From: Bimastos eiseni
Lineage: Eukaryota; Annelida; Clitellata; Crassiclitellata; Lumbricidae
Length of the DNA: 64,000 nt
Assembly (NCBI GenBank): GCA_959347315.1
Contig: OY365807.1
Span: 17,131,611 to 17,195,610, forward strand
Reading direction: 5' to 3'
Shown here: positions 13,034 to 27,487 of the stretch, in pieces
How positions within the stretch are numbered: the first letter of the stretch is position 1
Layout: every line of letters begins with the position of its first letter
Notes under the pieces: generated by a model
Databases searched by the model: none
The model's input: the letters and a program-made list of their open reading frames with translations, nothing else
What the model was told of the DNA's origin: nothing
Program-made: the position numbers and the translations under genes

Positions 13034-16000
13034 AGATGAGGATGATGATGATGATGATGCAAACATGAATGATGAATAGATTGGGAGAGATTGGGACAAG
13101 GGCAATAGAACGAGGATGATGAAAGAGAGGAATGTTATGGAATGAAGAAGGAGAGGTGATATAGATTGTGAACGGGAGGAGAGTGGGATAACAGTACGAG
13201 GACAATGAAAGAGAAAATGAGGGAGACGAGTGTAGAGCGGATACAAGGGAGAAATAATCACGAGGAAGAGACGCAAGTTGAAGAAGGAGGAGGAAGCAGA
13301 ATAACAGACAGGGAGCGGTGCAGGAGAGACAGAGAGGAGCGGGAGAAGGAAGAAAAGACTATTAATCATATCGATTGGGATGGGAGAAGGAAAAGCAGCA
13401 GCAGTATTGTAAGTTATGGAGGTCAGCGATCGCGCAACGCGAATTAAATTTCAAAGCGAACGACAAGATAAATTGGAACCGACCCGGTTGAACTCGCACC
13501 TGCTTTCAGTGTCACGTGACAGGGTTCGTTCAGTAAATCAGAGCGATGTGTCAATGCACGCGATGGAGTTTTATACGATTACTAACAGAAGATATATGGA
13601 CAAAGATATATTATCTGGGACTCGAAGCGTCCATTTGCATCCACTTCCGGACTAGCTCTTCTATGCAATGCCGAACTCCGGAGGCGATGACCCCCATTTG
13701 ATATGAAGGGTCTTGACCCCAAAAGTTGTCAGGACTTGAGTTACTTACCAATCTTATAAAGCAAAAGTGGCCATCATGCAATTGTTTAACTAATAACTTG
13801 TGAACCATGTAACAAAACCATGTCAAAAATCACGCGAACGTGTGACAAAAAACCATGTCGCAAATCCTCTGAACCAAATAGCTAAGTCCGGATACAATCT
13901 AGTCATAAGGCGTTCGTGTTTGTTTCTTCTTGATATTAAGAAGGAGAGGAATTGGATGAGGACGAAGAGGAAGACGAGGAGTGGTACGAGTAGACCATAT
14001 ATGGTCTGCCGTATAAACACATAGCCTACTTATTTACATAGAATGTAAACAAGTAGGTTATGTGTTTATACCCATACCATGCATGCGCTTCACATGCACG
14101 ACGCCAATAATAATAATTCGGGATCATTCTTCGGGCAGAAGTATAAGATTGCGGCTTCTCGAACTTACCCACGCATATTATGAGCCAAGTAACGTAAAAT
14201 GTTAGCAGAAAAAAGAAAATATATGAAAATCGGACAAGAAAATGTTCTTCAGATGTTTGAGAATTAAGAAGAGGTCACAGAATAACAAGGAAGTAATGAA
14301 TATCCCGATAATAACTGAAACAAGTCAAACTATATTAACCAAAGATAATAACTACGATATTAGGCCTACTTTTCTTTTTGAAATCGTATCAGCCACTGTA
14401 GTAGCTGCTCCTATTTACCACAAATCCATCCAGGTGCCTCAAATGGTTCGCATTTTGAGGCGGTAGCACGAAGAGCTTTTGCACTAGCGAAAAGTTTATA
14501 AAACTTTATCCCCAATAAAGCCCAGCCTGAATCATTAGAAACCTCCTGAGGGCCCAAGGTTTGTGACAAATGCGTCTCTACAACATCCGTTCCTCACTTT
14601 CTCCCTTTTCTCTTTTCCGCGCATCCACTGAATTGCTTGAAAGACAGCGATGATTCAGACGCTCGCAAAGATTCAATGATTTCAGCCATCGTCATCCGTT
14701 ATTCTTTCATGAATAACTATAATTATTGCTGGGGAACCCGACGTTGCACAGGTTGAGACAGGTCTTTGGCCGTGGAGAGCAGGAAGACGGCTCTACGCTA
14801 AATCAAGTCCGCAATGGCCAATCCTCTCGCTCTCTTCCGGTGCCAGGTTAAAATCCGGGAGGGTATGTATTTATACATGGTTGTATGTGTTTGAAGAGCA
14901 TCATTCCGTCCCTAAGAGATAATTATTTATAAGTAAATTTTTGACTACTATTAGGTCTTCGTTGTTCTGGATTTAAAGTTGATCGTAAAGAATTTTAAAA
15001 TAATATCTTTAATTACTTAGAACTAGCGTTCACCCTTTTGCTAACCCTAGCTTCAATATCAAATGCAATTCACCATTAAGAAATTTTGTTCTAATACATG
15101 CAATCATACTTTGGACACGTTTATTCTGTTCCTTTTAAATCATACCTAACACGTGACGCATTTAACCAGTCAGATACACTTTTATTGTTTGTAGTTTGCC
15201 AAATGGTTCACGTTTACGTGGATCTTCGGACAGTTCCTCTGTAAGTCCGTCCACTATCTGCAGAACGTCTCCGTCATCTGCTCAGTCTTGACCCTGACCC
15301 TCATCAGCCTCGAAAGGTAAGCGACACACACAGAGTGAGAGAGAGAGAGAGAGAGGCAGAGATACAGTGAGACAGAGACAGAGAGATAGAGAGAGAGAGA
15401 GAGAGAAAGAGAAAGACAAAGAAAGAGACTCTCTCTCTCTCACACTTGCACACACACTCTTTCTCTCTCCACTCTGTCTGTCTGTCTCTCTATCTCTTTG
15501 TCTAACTCTCTGTCTATCTATCTATCTATCTATCTATCTATCCATCCATCCATCCATCCATCCATCCATCCATCCATCCATCCATCCATCCATCCATCCA
15601 TCCATCCATCCATCCATCCATCCATCCATCCATCCATCCATCCATCCATCCATCCATCCATCCATCCATCCATCCATCCATCCATCCATCCATCCATCCA
15701 TCCATCCATCCATCCATCCATCCATCCATCCATCCATCCATCCATCCATCCATCCATCCATCCATCCATCCATCCATCCATCCATCCATCCATCCATCCA
15801 TCCATCCATCCATCCATCCATCCATCCATCCATCCATCCATCCATCCATCCATCCATCCATCCATCCATCCATCCATCCATCCATCCATCCATCCATCCA
15901 TCCATCCATCCATCCATCCATCCATCCATCCATCCATCCATCCATCCATCCATCCATCCATCCATCCATCCATCCATCCATCCATCCATCCATCCATCCA

Positions 16001-16823
16001 TCCATCCATCCATCCATCCATCCATCCATCCATCCATCCATCCATCCATCCATCCATCCATCCATCCATCCATCCATCCATCCATCCATCCATCCATCCA
16101 TCCATCCATCCATCCATCCATCCATCCATCCATCCATCCATCCATCCATCCATCCATCCATCCATCCATCCATCCATCCATCCATCCATCCATCCATCCA
16201 TCCATCCATCCATCCATCCATCCATCCATCCATCCATCCATCCATCCATCCATCCATCCATCCATCCATCCATCCATCCATCCATCCATCCATCCATCCA
16301 TCCATCCATCCATCCATCCATCCATCCATCCATCCATCCATCCATCCATCCATCCATCCATCCATCCATCCATCCATCCATCCATCCATCCATCCATCCA
16401 TCCATCCATCCATCCATCCATCCATCCATCCATCCATCCATCCATCCATCCATCCATCCATCCATCCATCCATCCATCCATCCATCCATCCATCCATCCA
16501 TCCATCCATCCATCCATCCATCCATCCATCCATCCATCCATCCATCCATCCATCCATCCATCCATCCATCCATCCATCCATCCATCCATCCATCCATCCA
16601 TCCATCCATCCATCCATCCATCCATCCATCCATCCATCCATCCATCCATCCATCCATCCATCCATCCATCCATCCATCCATCCATCCATCCATCCATCCA
16701 TCCATCCATCCATCCATCCATCCATCCATCCATCCATCCATCCATCCATCCATCCATCCATCCATCCATCCATCCATCCATCCATCCATCCATCCATCCA
16801 TCCATCCATCCATCCATCCATCC

Positions 16824-16860
<37 letters not shown>

Positions 16861-19800
16861 GCACTCTCTCACACAGACACACACTCCTAGCCTAGTATAG
16901 AGAGGTAAGCGACATACACACACACATACACACCAGCGTGAAGTATAGACAAGCAAATAGACAGACAAAATAAAGAGACAACACAACAGAAAGCAAGGTA
17001 GGCGTACACGCTCAGACAGACATGCGGATAGATAGACACGTACGAAAGATGTCGCTCATTTCAAACTGGCGCTACATAAGCTCTTCATCAACATCGACAA
17101 GATGATAAAACGGCCAAAAATAACTTAGTTGAACTACAATTAACTTTTAGAATATAATCGGTAGCTATCTCGTTTAGGGATGCTTTAAATCGCCTTTCTC
17201 ACATTGATTAAAATGTTTGTGTTGCAACGCCTTAAAACAGGAAGTACGAATGCTGTCAGCGTACAGCGTCGAAGAGTGAATAGAACTGGACTGAACCTGG
17301 AATTTTAAGTTAAGCAAGTAATAAGCTATCGCTAAATTAGTAAGTTACTGTGTGCTCTATAGTCAATAGTTCAATACGGTTTGTACACTGTGTATAGCCT
17401 TAATTGTTATCAAAAGGCCTACCGCGTTTTACCGCTGGCTCATTCCTGTACATTGCCGCTCAAGAAAACTTATTACCGCGGTAGACTGCAATTGCTGTCC
17501 CCATTACCGCCGATTATACCGCGGCTTTACGACGGGAAAATTTCCTCGTAACTATCTACAGCAGAAGCAATTAGATTGAGAGTCGGTTTCAACCGCTTAA
17601 CGAACATTTTGCCAATTGTGCTGTCGCCAAAGCCGTTGCAGACGACATGAGAGAATTTTGGCCACTAAAATACTGCACTCATACATGTACATGAGCAGAT
17701 CTAGGACTAAATATATATAGTGTCATATTTGTGAGAGAATTTGCCCATATATACTTTTATATGGGGAGAATTTAGGACACTGTGTACGTATATAGACCAA
17801 AATATGGGTAGAATTTAGGTTGAGTATTACCGTATTAGTGGAACTACGGTAGACTTTTATGAGGATAATTTAGGTCAATCGGTATAGTCTCTTAAGTGGT
17901 AGGAGAATTTAAGCCTGTAGGTAAAGTGAATATAGTCTATACCATGGCAATAGAATTTAGGCCTGTACATAACTGGTCGTGTCAGAGCCAGATGACATCA
18001 GATGGATGGTTCATTGTGGCTGATCTCTAAGTTCTGGATGGCTGGGATCGCGGGAGGAAGATCGACAGCGATCGTAGCATGGATCATAAACACCAGTGAG
18101 CATACTATTACTCTGCAACCGAGTTTCTATGGGTCACAAGTGATGGAACTTATGAACAACAGGGAAATATCCTTTGGAAAGAAAGGATCCGAGTGGCTGA
18201 CCCATTCCCAGGGAGGAATTAATCACAGTCAGAAGGAAAGAAGAAGAAGAAGAACAGCAGATAGATATAAATTCCCACGTACCGTATGCATCAGCGTCGC
18301 CACGGAGGGTAAGGGGCAGCTGTCCCCATTCCGGGTCCAGGTTGGGTCCGCCCCAGACTCAACTGGGGGAGCTTGCAACGCTCCCCAGACCCTTAGTCGT
18401 TAATGGTCTTTTGCCCCCTAACCTCAAAGCTCTGGCGACGCCACTGACCGTTTGTTATCCAAGTTGTTATTGGCACTAAGTTATTGCTAGCTTTCAACAA
18501 TAATCAAACGGCGTTAAACTGATCACAGTGAACAAGCATGTATCAATGTTCGCATTTTATTTAGCGCCTTTTTGAGCCTCTCAGAGGGGTTGAGTTTCAA
18601 AATTGCCTTCGGACTTATATAGATGACGTGTGTGTGTAATTCTTCGGCAAAGACATAATTGTCATCGGAAATGTTCTGTTTCTCTTACAATTTGATGAAA
18701 AGAGCAGTCAGATAGTTTGACATCGTCATAATAAAGTGTATTCATCATGCCAGGTCCCAAATGGATACGAAGATGATGAGACACACAGTCGAACACGTAT
18801 TACCAACGAAATATGTGTATAGCATATTGTCGTCGAAGAAATACGTTGTATTCCCTGCTCTCAATAAATATAAATTATACACGTTTATGTGAACATAGAC
18901 ACTATATATTATAATATAAATACTATGTATAATAATAATATGCACATCATCTACGTCATGCATTTTGATTGTTATTTGATGCAATTTGGAAACCATTAAG
19001 AGCGGATATGAAGCAACAGGATGCTGAATGAGGAAGATATCGAACCAGAGAATAAAGGTCGATGCATAATTAATGAGGAATTTTAAAAGGCCTTAATGGA
19101 ATTAAAAAGTGACAAAGCCCAGGGAAAAGACAACACACCGTCTGGACTACTAAAAGCTTTAGGACAAAGGGGAAACAAGAGCTCTTTGAAATAGATGTCC
19201 ATGCCAAGGAATGATTATGCAGAAGCGGAGAGTGGCCAGAACAATTCACGGACGCTGTAATAATGCCAATAGAAGGGGGTGAACAGGAATTTGTGGACGT
19301 TAAAGAAAAATGTCATAATTACTGACAACTTCAAATAACATAATTATTTAAAAAACGTTCATGCTAACAATGGTAATTATTATTCTCATTTCTGATCATT
19401 GCTATTAAGCTAATACCTGATAGCAGGTCTTTCATGTTGCTATTGTTATATAGGGTGACTCGATAGGTCGAGAACAATTTTGAATGCAGACAAATATATG
19501 TTATACACAATATAATATGGAAAGTTGTATACTGGAGGATAGGTTGTTCAAATGAGAATGTTAGGGGAAAAAATTAGATCACTAGCTCACTTATTAAAAT
19601 TGTAACGCCAATATCCGTGACGTCATAAAATTCGTGCCAGGCAAACGTCCAGTTACGCCGAAAACAATATTATACGACCATCATTGTTAATCCACACATA
19701 ATTAATTAATACAAATTATCATTTAGTATTTAATCATGTATCCTTTACTCCTTATTACAGCCTCAAGTCGATTAGGCATCGAGCCGATTAGATTTTTCAG

Positions 19801-21385
19801 AGTTGTCAGAGGTATCGATGTCCATGCCTTACGAAGCCGACGTTTTAAGGTGTTCAATGTCTGGGGTTCGGGATCGGCATAAACAGTTGCCGCCATAATA
19901 CTCCAAACATTTTCTGTTGGTGACAAATCCGGCGAATTAGGTGGCCAGTCCCCCGGTGAGATGTATCCAGTGATATTTTTGTTCAACCAATCGACTGAGA
20001 CTTTTGATGTGTGTGCACGTGCACCGTCTTGTTGAAATAATCCTTCGCCGTTATTATGAAACATTTTTGTGGCTGTTAACTGAGCGCAGACTGCAGTTCG
20101 CTGGAATGCGGGTTTGACCTCTTTCTCCAGTATCTCATTAATGTAATAACTCGCAGTGACTGAAGTTTTATTTGGAATGATATGAAGTTTTGTTTTTGTT
20201 AATCCACGAGATGTCATGCCTCCCCACACCAGAACTGAGGGACTGAACTTCACCTATGGAGCGCACGGAACCGAACTTTCTTGTGATCCCCACACAACGT
20301 CGTTCTAACTGTTAGGTACGTGGTAGAGTTTGAAGGGCGATTCATCACTGAACATAACACGCGACCAATCAATATCCTTAAACTTCTTCGCGAAGTTTAC
20401 TCGGCGAACTTTGTAAGCATCAGTTAACTTTGGGACTTTTTGTCTCTTGAAACTCTTCCATTTCAGCGTCGTCTGCATATAACGCCTGATTGTCTCTTTG
20501 CTTCCAGCAAGGCGTTTGTCTTTTAACCGACGTTCTAATTTTCGCAAACTCTGTCCTCGCCTATATTTAGACTGTTTGATCAGTTTTTGAGCGGCAGCAG
20601 TCAGCACGGACTTTCTACCACCGTGATATCGATTCCGCAGCGTCTCGTTTGGACTCTGTAGCGTTTGGCCCACTTGCTAATCCACGATTTAGAACGACCC
20701 AATTTCTTTCCTATAACACTGTAACTGTACTTTTCTTCCAATAATGTAATAGCTTGAGCCCTAATTTGCGATTCATTTTAGGCCGCCATTGCCTTATCGA
20801 CGTATTCACTAGTCAATGATAATGCTGCTTGTTTACGTTTGCTTGGCACGAATTTTATGACGTCACGGATATTGGCGTTACAATTTTAATAAGTGAGCTA
20901 GTGATCTAATTTTTTCCCCTAACATTCTCATTTGAACAACCTATCCTCCAGCATACAACTTTCCATATTATATTGTGCATAACATATATTTGTCTGCATT
21001 CAAGATCGTTCTCGACCTATCGAGTAACCCTATATTATTTTGTTATTAATATTACTATTAATATTACTTTTATTATTACTTTAATATTAGCTATTATTGC
21101 AAGTATTCTTATCATTACCATTATTGTAATTACAATCGTCGTCATCAACATCATCATCATTATCATCATCATCACTGATTATTAAGTTAATACCTGAGTT
21201 GGCAGTTATTCATGATGAAGCCATTTAATAAGTTATTTCAGGTCCGTTCAGTGTGATAAAATGGAAGTGTAAAGCCGGTGAAGATCATCTTACCGCTAAT
21301 TATACAGCTGCAAGCACATTATACAATCCCCGGAGACTTACGTAAGTGATAATATATTTATATAATATATAGGTAGCATCTCCGT

Positions 21386-21426
<41 letters not shown>

Positions 21427-24400
21427 TGTCTTTGTGTAAAGTCATTGGTTACATATGTAGTAGGTCTATTCTTCCTTCTTGTGTTTCCGAGAACATCAAG
21501 TCGCAAGAAGCTGTTCGTGAAAGATGACGCGCATTCTGCAACATTTTACCATTCACTGCAAGCTTTGAATGCACGCATTGCGGAAGAGCTCTTCAATAAA
21601 ATTATTAACAATCACATTATTAGTAATTACATAGACGAAACTGTAGCCGTTACTTTATATTCATAGCACAATATATAACATATATATACGTTATATATAT
21701 GTATATATATAATATATAATGTATATATAAATATATATGTACTATGAATACAAAGTAACGGATACAATTTTGTCTATATGATATACATATGTATATGTAA
21801 TTATATCCATGGAAGGGAGCTCTTGAAGGCTGCTTCATATGTAATCCAATGAGATTCGTTTTACCCATGCAACAGTTTCGCTCTTATATATATATATATA
21901 TATATATTATACATATGCACATATATATGTACAGAATGATGTACAGGGTGGGCTATTAAAAAGTAACCCCTCAGGATTGTTGCTAATATTTCAGCCAAAA
22001 GTAAAGATTAGTAAAGGAAATTTTGTAGGCGCTAAACTAATTCATATTTACATATAACCGCCAAAAACACTAAAATAATTTACACAGAACAAAAGTTATT
22101 TCCCTTTTAATCAGTGCAACCACTGATTTTTGATAGTAAAACATTTTACGCAGCTAAAAGTTACAAAAACGATTTTATGAGGTCACATATCAAGTAATTG
22201 TTATAAAACAAACATTATATTGTTTCACAACTTGTGTCTACCACTAGTAGCCACATAATTGTATTCTGAGTCTATTTGGCAAGTTTTGTTGACCTGGTTG
22301 GAGGTCATTGCATCGGTGATAATTTGCCCAGGGACACGACGAAAAGCGGTGAGGTTCGGAACTTCTTAGGCAAATGTTCTAACAGACGTGCGGCTGATGT
22401 TCAACTTTGCTTAGATACGCCGAGTACTGAGATCATTTCTGATGTTGCTATTCTGTGAGCAAATAAGTTCGTCAACAAGCTCGATATTTGTTCGGGTGCC
22501 GATAGATTTCTGCCTTCCGCTGCCCTTACGACGTTCCATCTCCCACCCCATCATCAATGCTTCCGCATATTTTTATAAGTGCTCAGCTCCAGTGATTTCG
22601 TAGTGAGCTTTGATTATAGCTTTGGTATCAAGATCATGTTCATTTATTCATGAAGTGTCTGTATATGCATTTTATCTGTCATGGACACCTTGCCCTTGTT
22701 TATTTTGTTACAAATGCTATCATACAATGATAAATCGCAAGACATTTTTATTCATCAATTTAATCGACTGCTTGCTAGATGATGTCAAAGTGACTTCCAT
22801 ATGCGATAATTTCCAGTTTCCTTTCTCAATAATAATAATTATGAAGTGTGTATTATTTTACAACTACTTGAAATGTGACTGCATAAATTCGCTTTTTTTA
22901 AAACTTTTTGCGGCGTTAAATGTTTTTTGATCATCAAAAATTAGTGGCTGCACTCATTAAAAGTGATATAACTGTTGTTCTGCTTTTATATATTTTAGGC
23001 AATTGTGGCGGTTATATGCAAATATGAATTGGCTTTCAGCCTGTACAATTTTATTTTATTTTTCCTACTTTTGGCCGAAATATTAGCACAAATCCGTAAG
23101 GGGGTTACTTTTTTTGGCTCCTCCCCTGTAGGTGCAAATGTATATCTAGGTAACGGCCTATTGCTGTTCTGTATCTTCGCGTGAGATGATGGTCTCTGTC
23201 AGTTGTGGACTTTCATAAAGTGTTCATTTACATTATCTTCGCTATATACATGTAGTTTTTCAGTGGGAGAGTGGCATAATTGCAGATCAAATATACTACC
23301 TTATATCTAGATCAAAATGTAATAATATAATTACTAGTGCATAAGTGCTGTAGGCAGCGCATCGGTTACACAACTACACTGGAGCTATAAAAACTACTAT
23401 GTATGGTCTAAAATATGTAGTCTCGTTAGCAATGCACGGCTGGCGGCACGGTAGTTGAACGTCTTGTTTGATGCCGCTGTAGCCTGTAGGTGAGTGTTGA
23501 TAATTATCTTTCATGTAAGGTTAGTTGATTACTTATCTTATAAATAAATACGGTAACTATCGTAGATGAGGTCGTAATCTTTTAGATAAATTAAGGAGGT
23601 AAAGTAATTGCTAAGCTCCATCTTGAATGTGTAGGTTCCTCAACATATAGGCTGTATTCAAATATATAGGCCTATTTAAGTTAGAAACATCCGCAATAGC
23701 ACATTGTATTGTCTAGATGCAAAGCGTCTTTCAAAAATAGCCCGTCGATATGCCCTCATTAATTCAGAATTCTTTAATAAGGCCTACAGTGACACTGTTA
23801 AATGGAGACATCGATGATCAGTGCTTTTTTCTGGCGGAACGCACCGGAACGGCGTTCCTGCGTCTTTTTTCAATAAATAAATGATAAAAATGGTAATTGT
23901 GCAAAAACTCTGGAATTTGAAATAAAACTTTACAATTTCAATTTTTTACATTCTAAAACGAATAAGTAAGATTGTGATCATTGTGTCTTATCAGATTAAT
24001 TTTATTTGGTAGCTAATTTTAGCGTCATTTATTTCGACTATACGGTCTACGGATGCGTTCCGGCATCTTTTTGCATAGAAAAAAGCACTGTCGCTGATAA
24101 TCTATATCAGCGCGTCAACTAGTATAGTTGGTAATCGGAAAGAAAATCGTCAAGTAAGTTGTTGATGATCAATCACACAATCAATTAATCAATAAATAAA
24201 TCAGACAATCAGCCGTCTATTGGCTCGACAACCATAATAGAAATCTTACAGAAAAAACTTGTTAGTGATCCAGAATATATATAAGTTAAACTGTTGATAT
24301 TGTGCACAGGACAACTCTGAAGCAAAATCAATTCCTTCTACATGAGACGGTCTAATACATTCATACAAAAAATGGGGTTGAACAAATTTTGAAGCTAGAA

Positions 24401-26726
24401 CTTGGCGCCAGTGCCTTAAGACCGAAAAATTTCCAGCGAAGTAATGTACGGCCTAAGCAGATGCTAAACCCATTCCAGCAGCAGCGGGTCTGCCTCCTCT
24501 CTCTGGAACCGCACTTGGGTCTGTATACTCCAGCAATTGATCTCTGACGCGAAGCATCGCTCGTGAATAAGCTAATGCCCTGTGCTCAGCTCTGGACTAA
24601 GGACCTTTAGATGTTGGTAAGTGTAGGATCACGTTTACTGCCTCCATTGCCTAACGAGTATGTCGAGTTAGTTGTGGTGAGGGGAAAGATACATGCTCCA
24701 CTGCACAGATCGGAGTGACGTAACTGGTTCGCTTGATTAGTCGAACGCAAAGACTGGCATTGCTTCTGCTTTGCTTGACATACTTAGAAAATATGTCTCG
24801 TCGTCGATGTCCGCCTTCAGTGATCTAAGACCGACGGGGTTTGCATGCATGAACTGTCTTCACGTTTCGTTTATCCGTTCGTATAAGACCAACAGCTATA
24901 TTGATTGGATCGTTAACGTGTTGCACTTCAGCCTACTCACGTGGCACTGCCATATTATTATTAGTAGTAGTTATTTATTTATTTATTACCGAAATTTGAT
25001 ATCGGCCTTCTTCCAGCATCTTTTGCTCAGAAGTGCATACACACGCCTCGACGGCGCAATTGCAGTTGTACTGCAGAGCAATGGTGCGCGAAGGACTTAC
25101 TCAAGGTCCCTACACAGTGACTTCCCGGGACGAGGGTCGAACCCGTTCACTCAGCGCACACTGAGTGTTACGGGCCGACCGCTCTAACCGATCAGCCACC
25201 GTTATGGTAGTGTATTGTAATAGTATATCAGTGCCTATTTTCTGCCGGAACCGAGTTCGGCACCTTTTTTCAATCACAAAAAATTAAAATAGTATTTGTG
25301 CAAAAACTCTGGGATCTGATAAAAACCTTGACCATTTCAATTTTTTGCATTCTCAAATGTACAAGTAAGTGTATAGATTGTGATCTGTCCTATAAAGTTA
25401 GCTATATTTGGTAACTAATTTTAGCGTAGTTTCTTTCGACAATGCACGACATGGCAGAGGTTTGCTTCGAGTTTGAGTCTCCACCTCATAAGCAACTCAA
25501 ATTTAATGAGAACATTAAAGAGCTGCTCGTAACGGTATCTGGTTATTCTGGTATCTGGGGACACAAAAGAAACAAGCCAGCTTTTCCAGCGCCTATCAGT
25601 TGCGACCCAACGCTTTCATGTCGCTGTCTGTACGCAGCGCCGTCTGCCTGAATTCCCAAGGATCACATAAACCTCGGGAAAATAATGATGATAATAATAA
25701 TTTTAAAGAATGAAAATATGAATAACAGCAATGTTATTGCTGAAAACATACTAATCGTGCTGACAATGGTGGTGATGATAATGATGATGACAATGAAGAT
25801 GACGATGATGAAGATGATGATGATGATGCATCATCATCATCGTCATCTTCATCGTCCACATCATCATCATCATCATCATCATGGCGAGTATGGCTATCGT
25901 GTCAATTATGATAATTAGGATAATTAGGATGATGATCCGTGATGATGATGATGAAGCTGATAATGATTAAAATGATGATTATTATGATGGCTGTTGTGAT
26001 GATGACGACGACGACGACGACGATGATGATGATAACATAACAATGGACAACATAAAATATTAATTCTAAAACTAAGATTAAGGAACACAATGCAAAATAG
26101 TTCTGGATTAGGTTTAATCTCATGAGAAGGGATGAAGCCTTAATGACGTCTCTGGAGATTAAAGAGACGATGACGTCACCTGCTCAGCGCCTGATGGCAT
26201 TGACGAGTCAGATGCTCCTTTCGCATCGCATTACTTATGCCATAACTTGACAGAGTATCTGACGTAATAGGTGCAGTTCCCGATGATCCGTCATTTCTCA
26301 AACACTCATGGATCATCAATGGATCATGTGCGCGTCAGCGAAGAATAATTGATCAAAGAATAATACCGACAATGACTACAAAAGAAATTAAAAAAATAAA
26401 CTATGATGGAAATAATGAATATATCACTTTCCTTCAAGTTATTCACTCATCCGTTGCTTCACCGATTCATCAATCCATCCATTCATCCAGCTGGCTCGTC
26501 GAAAAGCCAAATCAGGCTGTAAAAAGTCACGGCGCCTTAGATGTCAGCTGACAGTTGGCTCGTTTTCGTTAAGGTATTACGCCATTCTGGATCCGATGCA
26601 CGCCAGGTACATCTGCACTTCAAGCAGAGCCAAGAAGCTCGTCATCTGCGTCTGGGTTGCATCCTTCTGTCTTGCCGTTCCAATACTCTTCGGACAGGTC
26701 AGTCTACACACACTCACACTCACTCA

Positions 26727-26777
<51 letters not shown>

Positions 26778-26980
26778 ACGCACACACACACACGCACACA
26801 CACACATACGCGCACACGAACACACGCACACACGAACACACCTACATGTACACTCACAATATCAGAAAATGGCCAGACCTTTCAATAACGCAGATGATGA
26901 GGGCTACAGAGAACAGGCAGAACTGGAGAAGGATTGTGCCTGACCCAGCCTACCTTCGTACCTAAGACAGTTAAAAAACA

Positions 26981-27016
<36 letters not shown>

Positions 27017-27487
27017 GGGAAGGTGAATTAGGGTAAAGTATGACGATGTGATGTCAGAGAGGTAGCGTAAGAAGTGAGGTAAGGAACTCCACTTTCACTC
27101 AAATGACGCATACCATTCCCCATGGAAGATTTATTTCTTTCACACAATTTCGTCCTTCGCATAGGGTGAGTGGGAGTGAGGTGAGGGGGCGTCATCGTCC
27201 GACTGATACAAACCTCGAAGTGTTGACTGCTATTGCTCCTGTGTTGACCCTCAATTGCTGATCTTGATGCCTAGATACTGAAGAAAGTGGGCGAGGAGCG
27301 CGTTGCCTTCTGGTGTGTCAAGGAAGTGGCCACTGGCTCTGCATGAACAGGTCTACGAGGTGGGAATGCTCATCCTCATCCTCGTCTTTCCACTCTGCGT
27401 CATGACCTTCACCTACTCGAGCATCTGCTTCGAACTGTGGACCGTCTTATCCAATCGCAGCAACATCCGCGCTCGCAGGTATATACG

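Larger units (their letters stand above)
370..15194 (+). other. GPCR intron 1
   Basis: A 14.8-kb GT-AG intron of AT-rich DNA. I see no convincing coding exon inside it. It holds (TA)n runs (about 1340-1393), a possible LINE trace (about 2470-2900), a tRNA-like SINE head (about 4575), a 7-bp repeat (5701-5729), a 13-bp minisatellite (8777-9463), a 21-bp-class repeat (10120-10320), a GAT tract (12957-13060) and a long hairpin (14011-14071). The stretches 2900-4570, 4730-8776 and 10330-12950 otherwise show nothing I recognise. Confidence 0.75.
15317..26573 (+). other. GPCR intron 2
   Basis: An 11.3-kb GT-AG intron loaded with repeats: GA/CT tracts and a TCCA array, a degenerate 45-bp-class repeat, two Tc1/mariner-like elements, hAT-like MITEs, a tRNA SINE and GAT tracts. 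Between 16914 and 17690, 17960 and 19060, and 26040 and 26573 I see no feature with coding potential. Confidence 0.75.

Noticed and set aside
15367..16895. ORFs of 427-507 codons on both strands over 15.4-16.9 kb
   Set aside because: They are translations of the (TCCA)n array; a 4-bp unit lacking stops opens every such frame.
18002..18403. 133-codon ORF
   Set aside because: Unrecognisable; its second half runs through a G/C-rich patch with repeat-like wording similar to 920-1140, and it lies within intron 2 without good splice context.
25685..25918. ORF with a His-rich tract ([11 protein letters not shown])
   Set aside because: Simple translation of GAT/CAT trinucleotide repeats.
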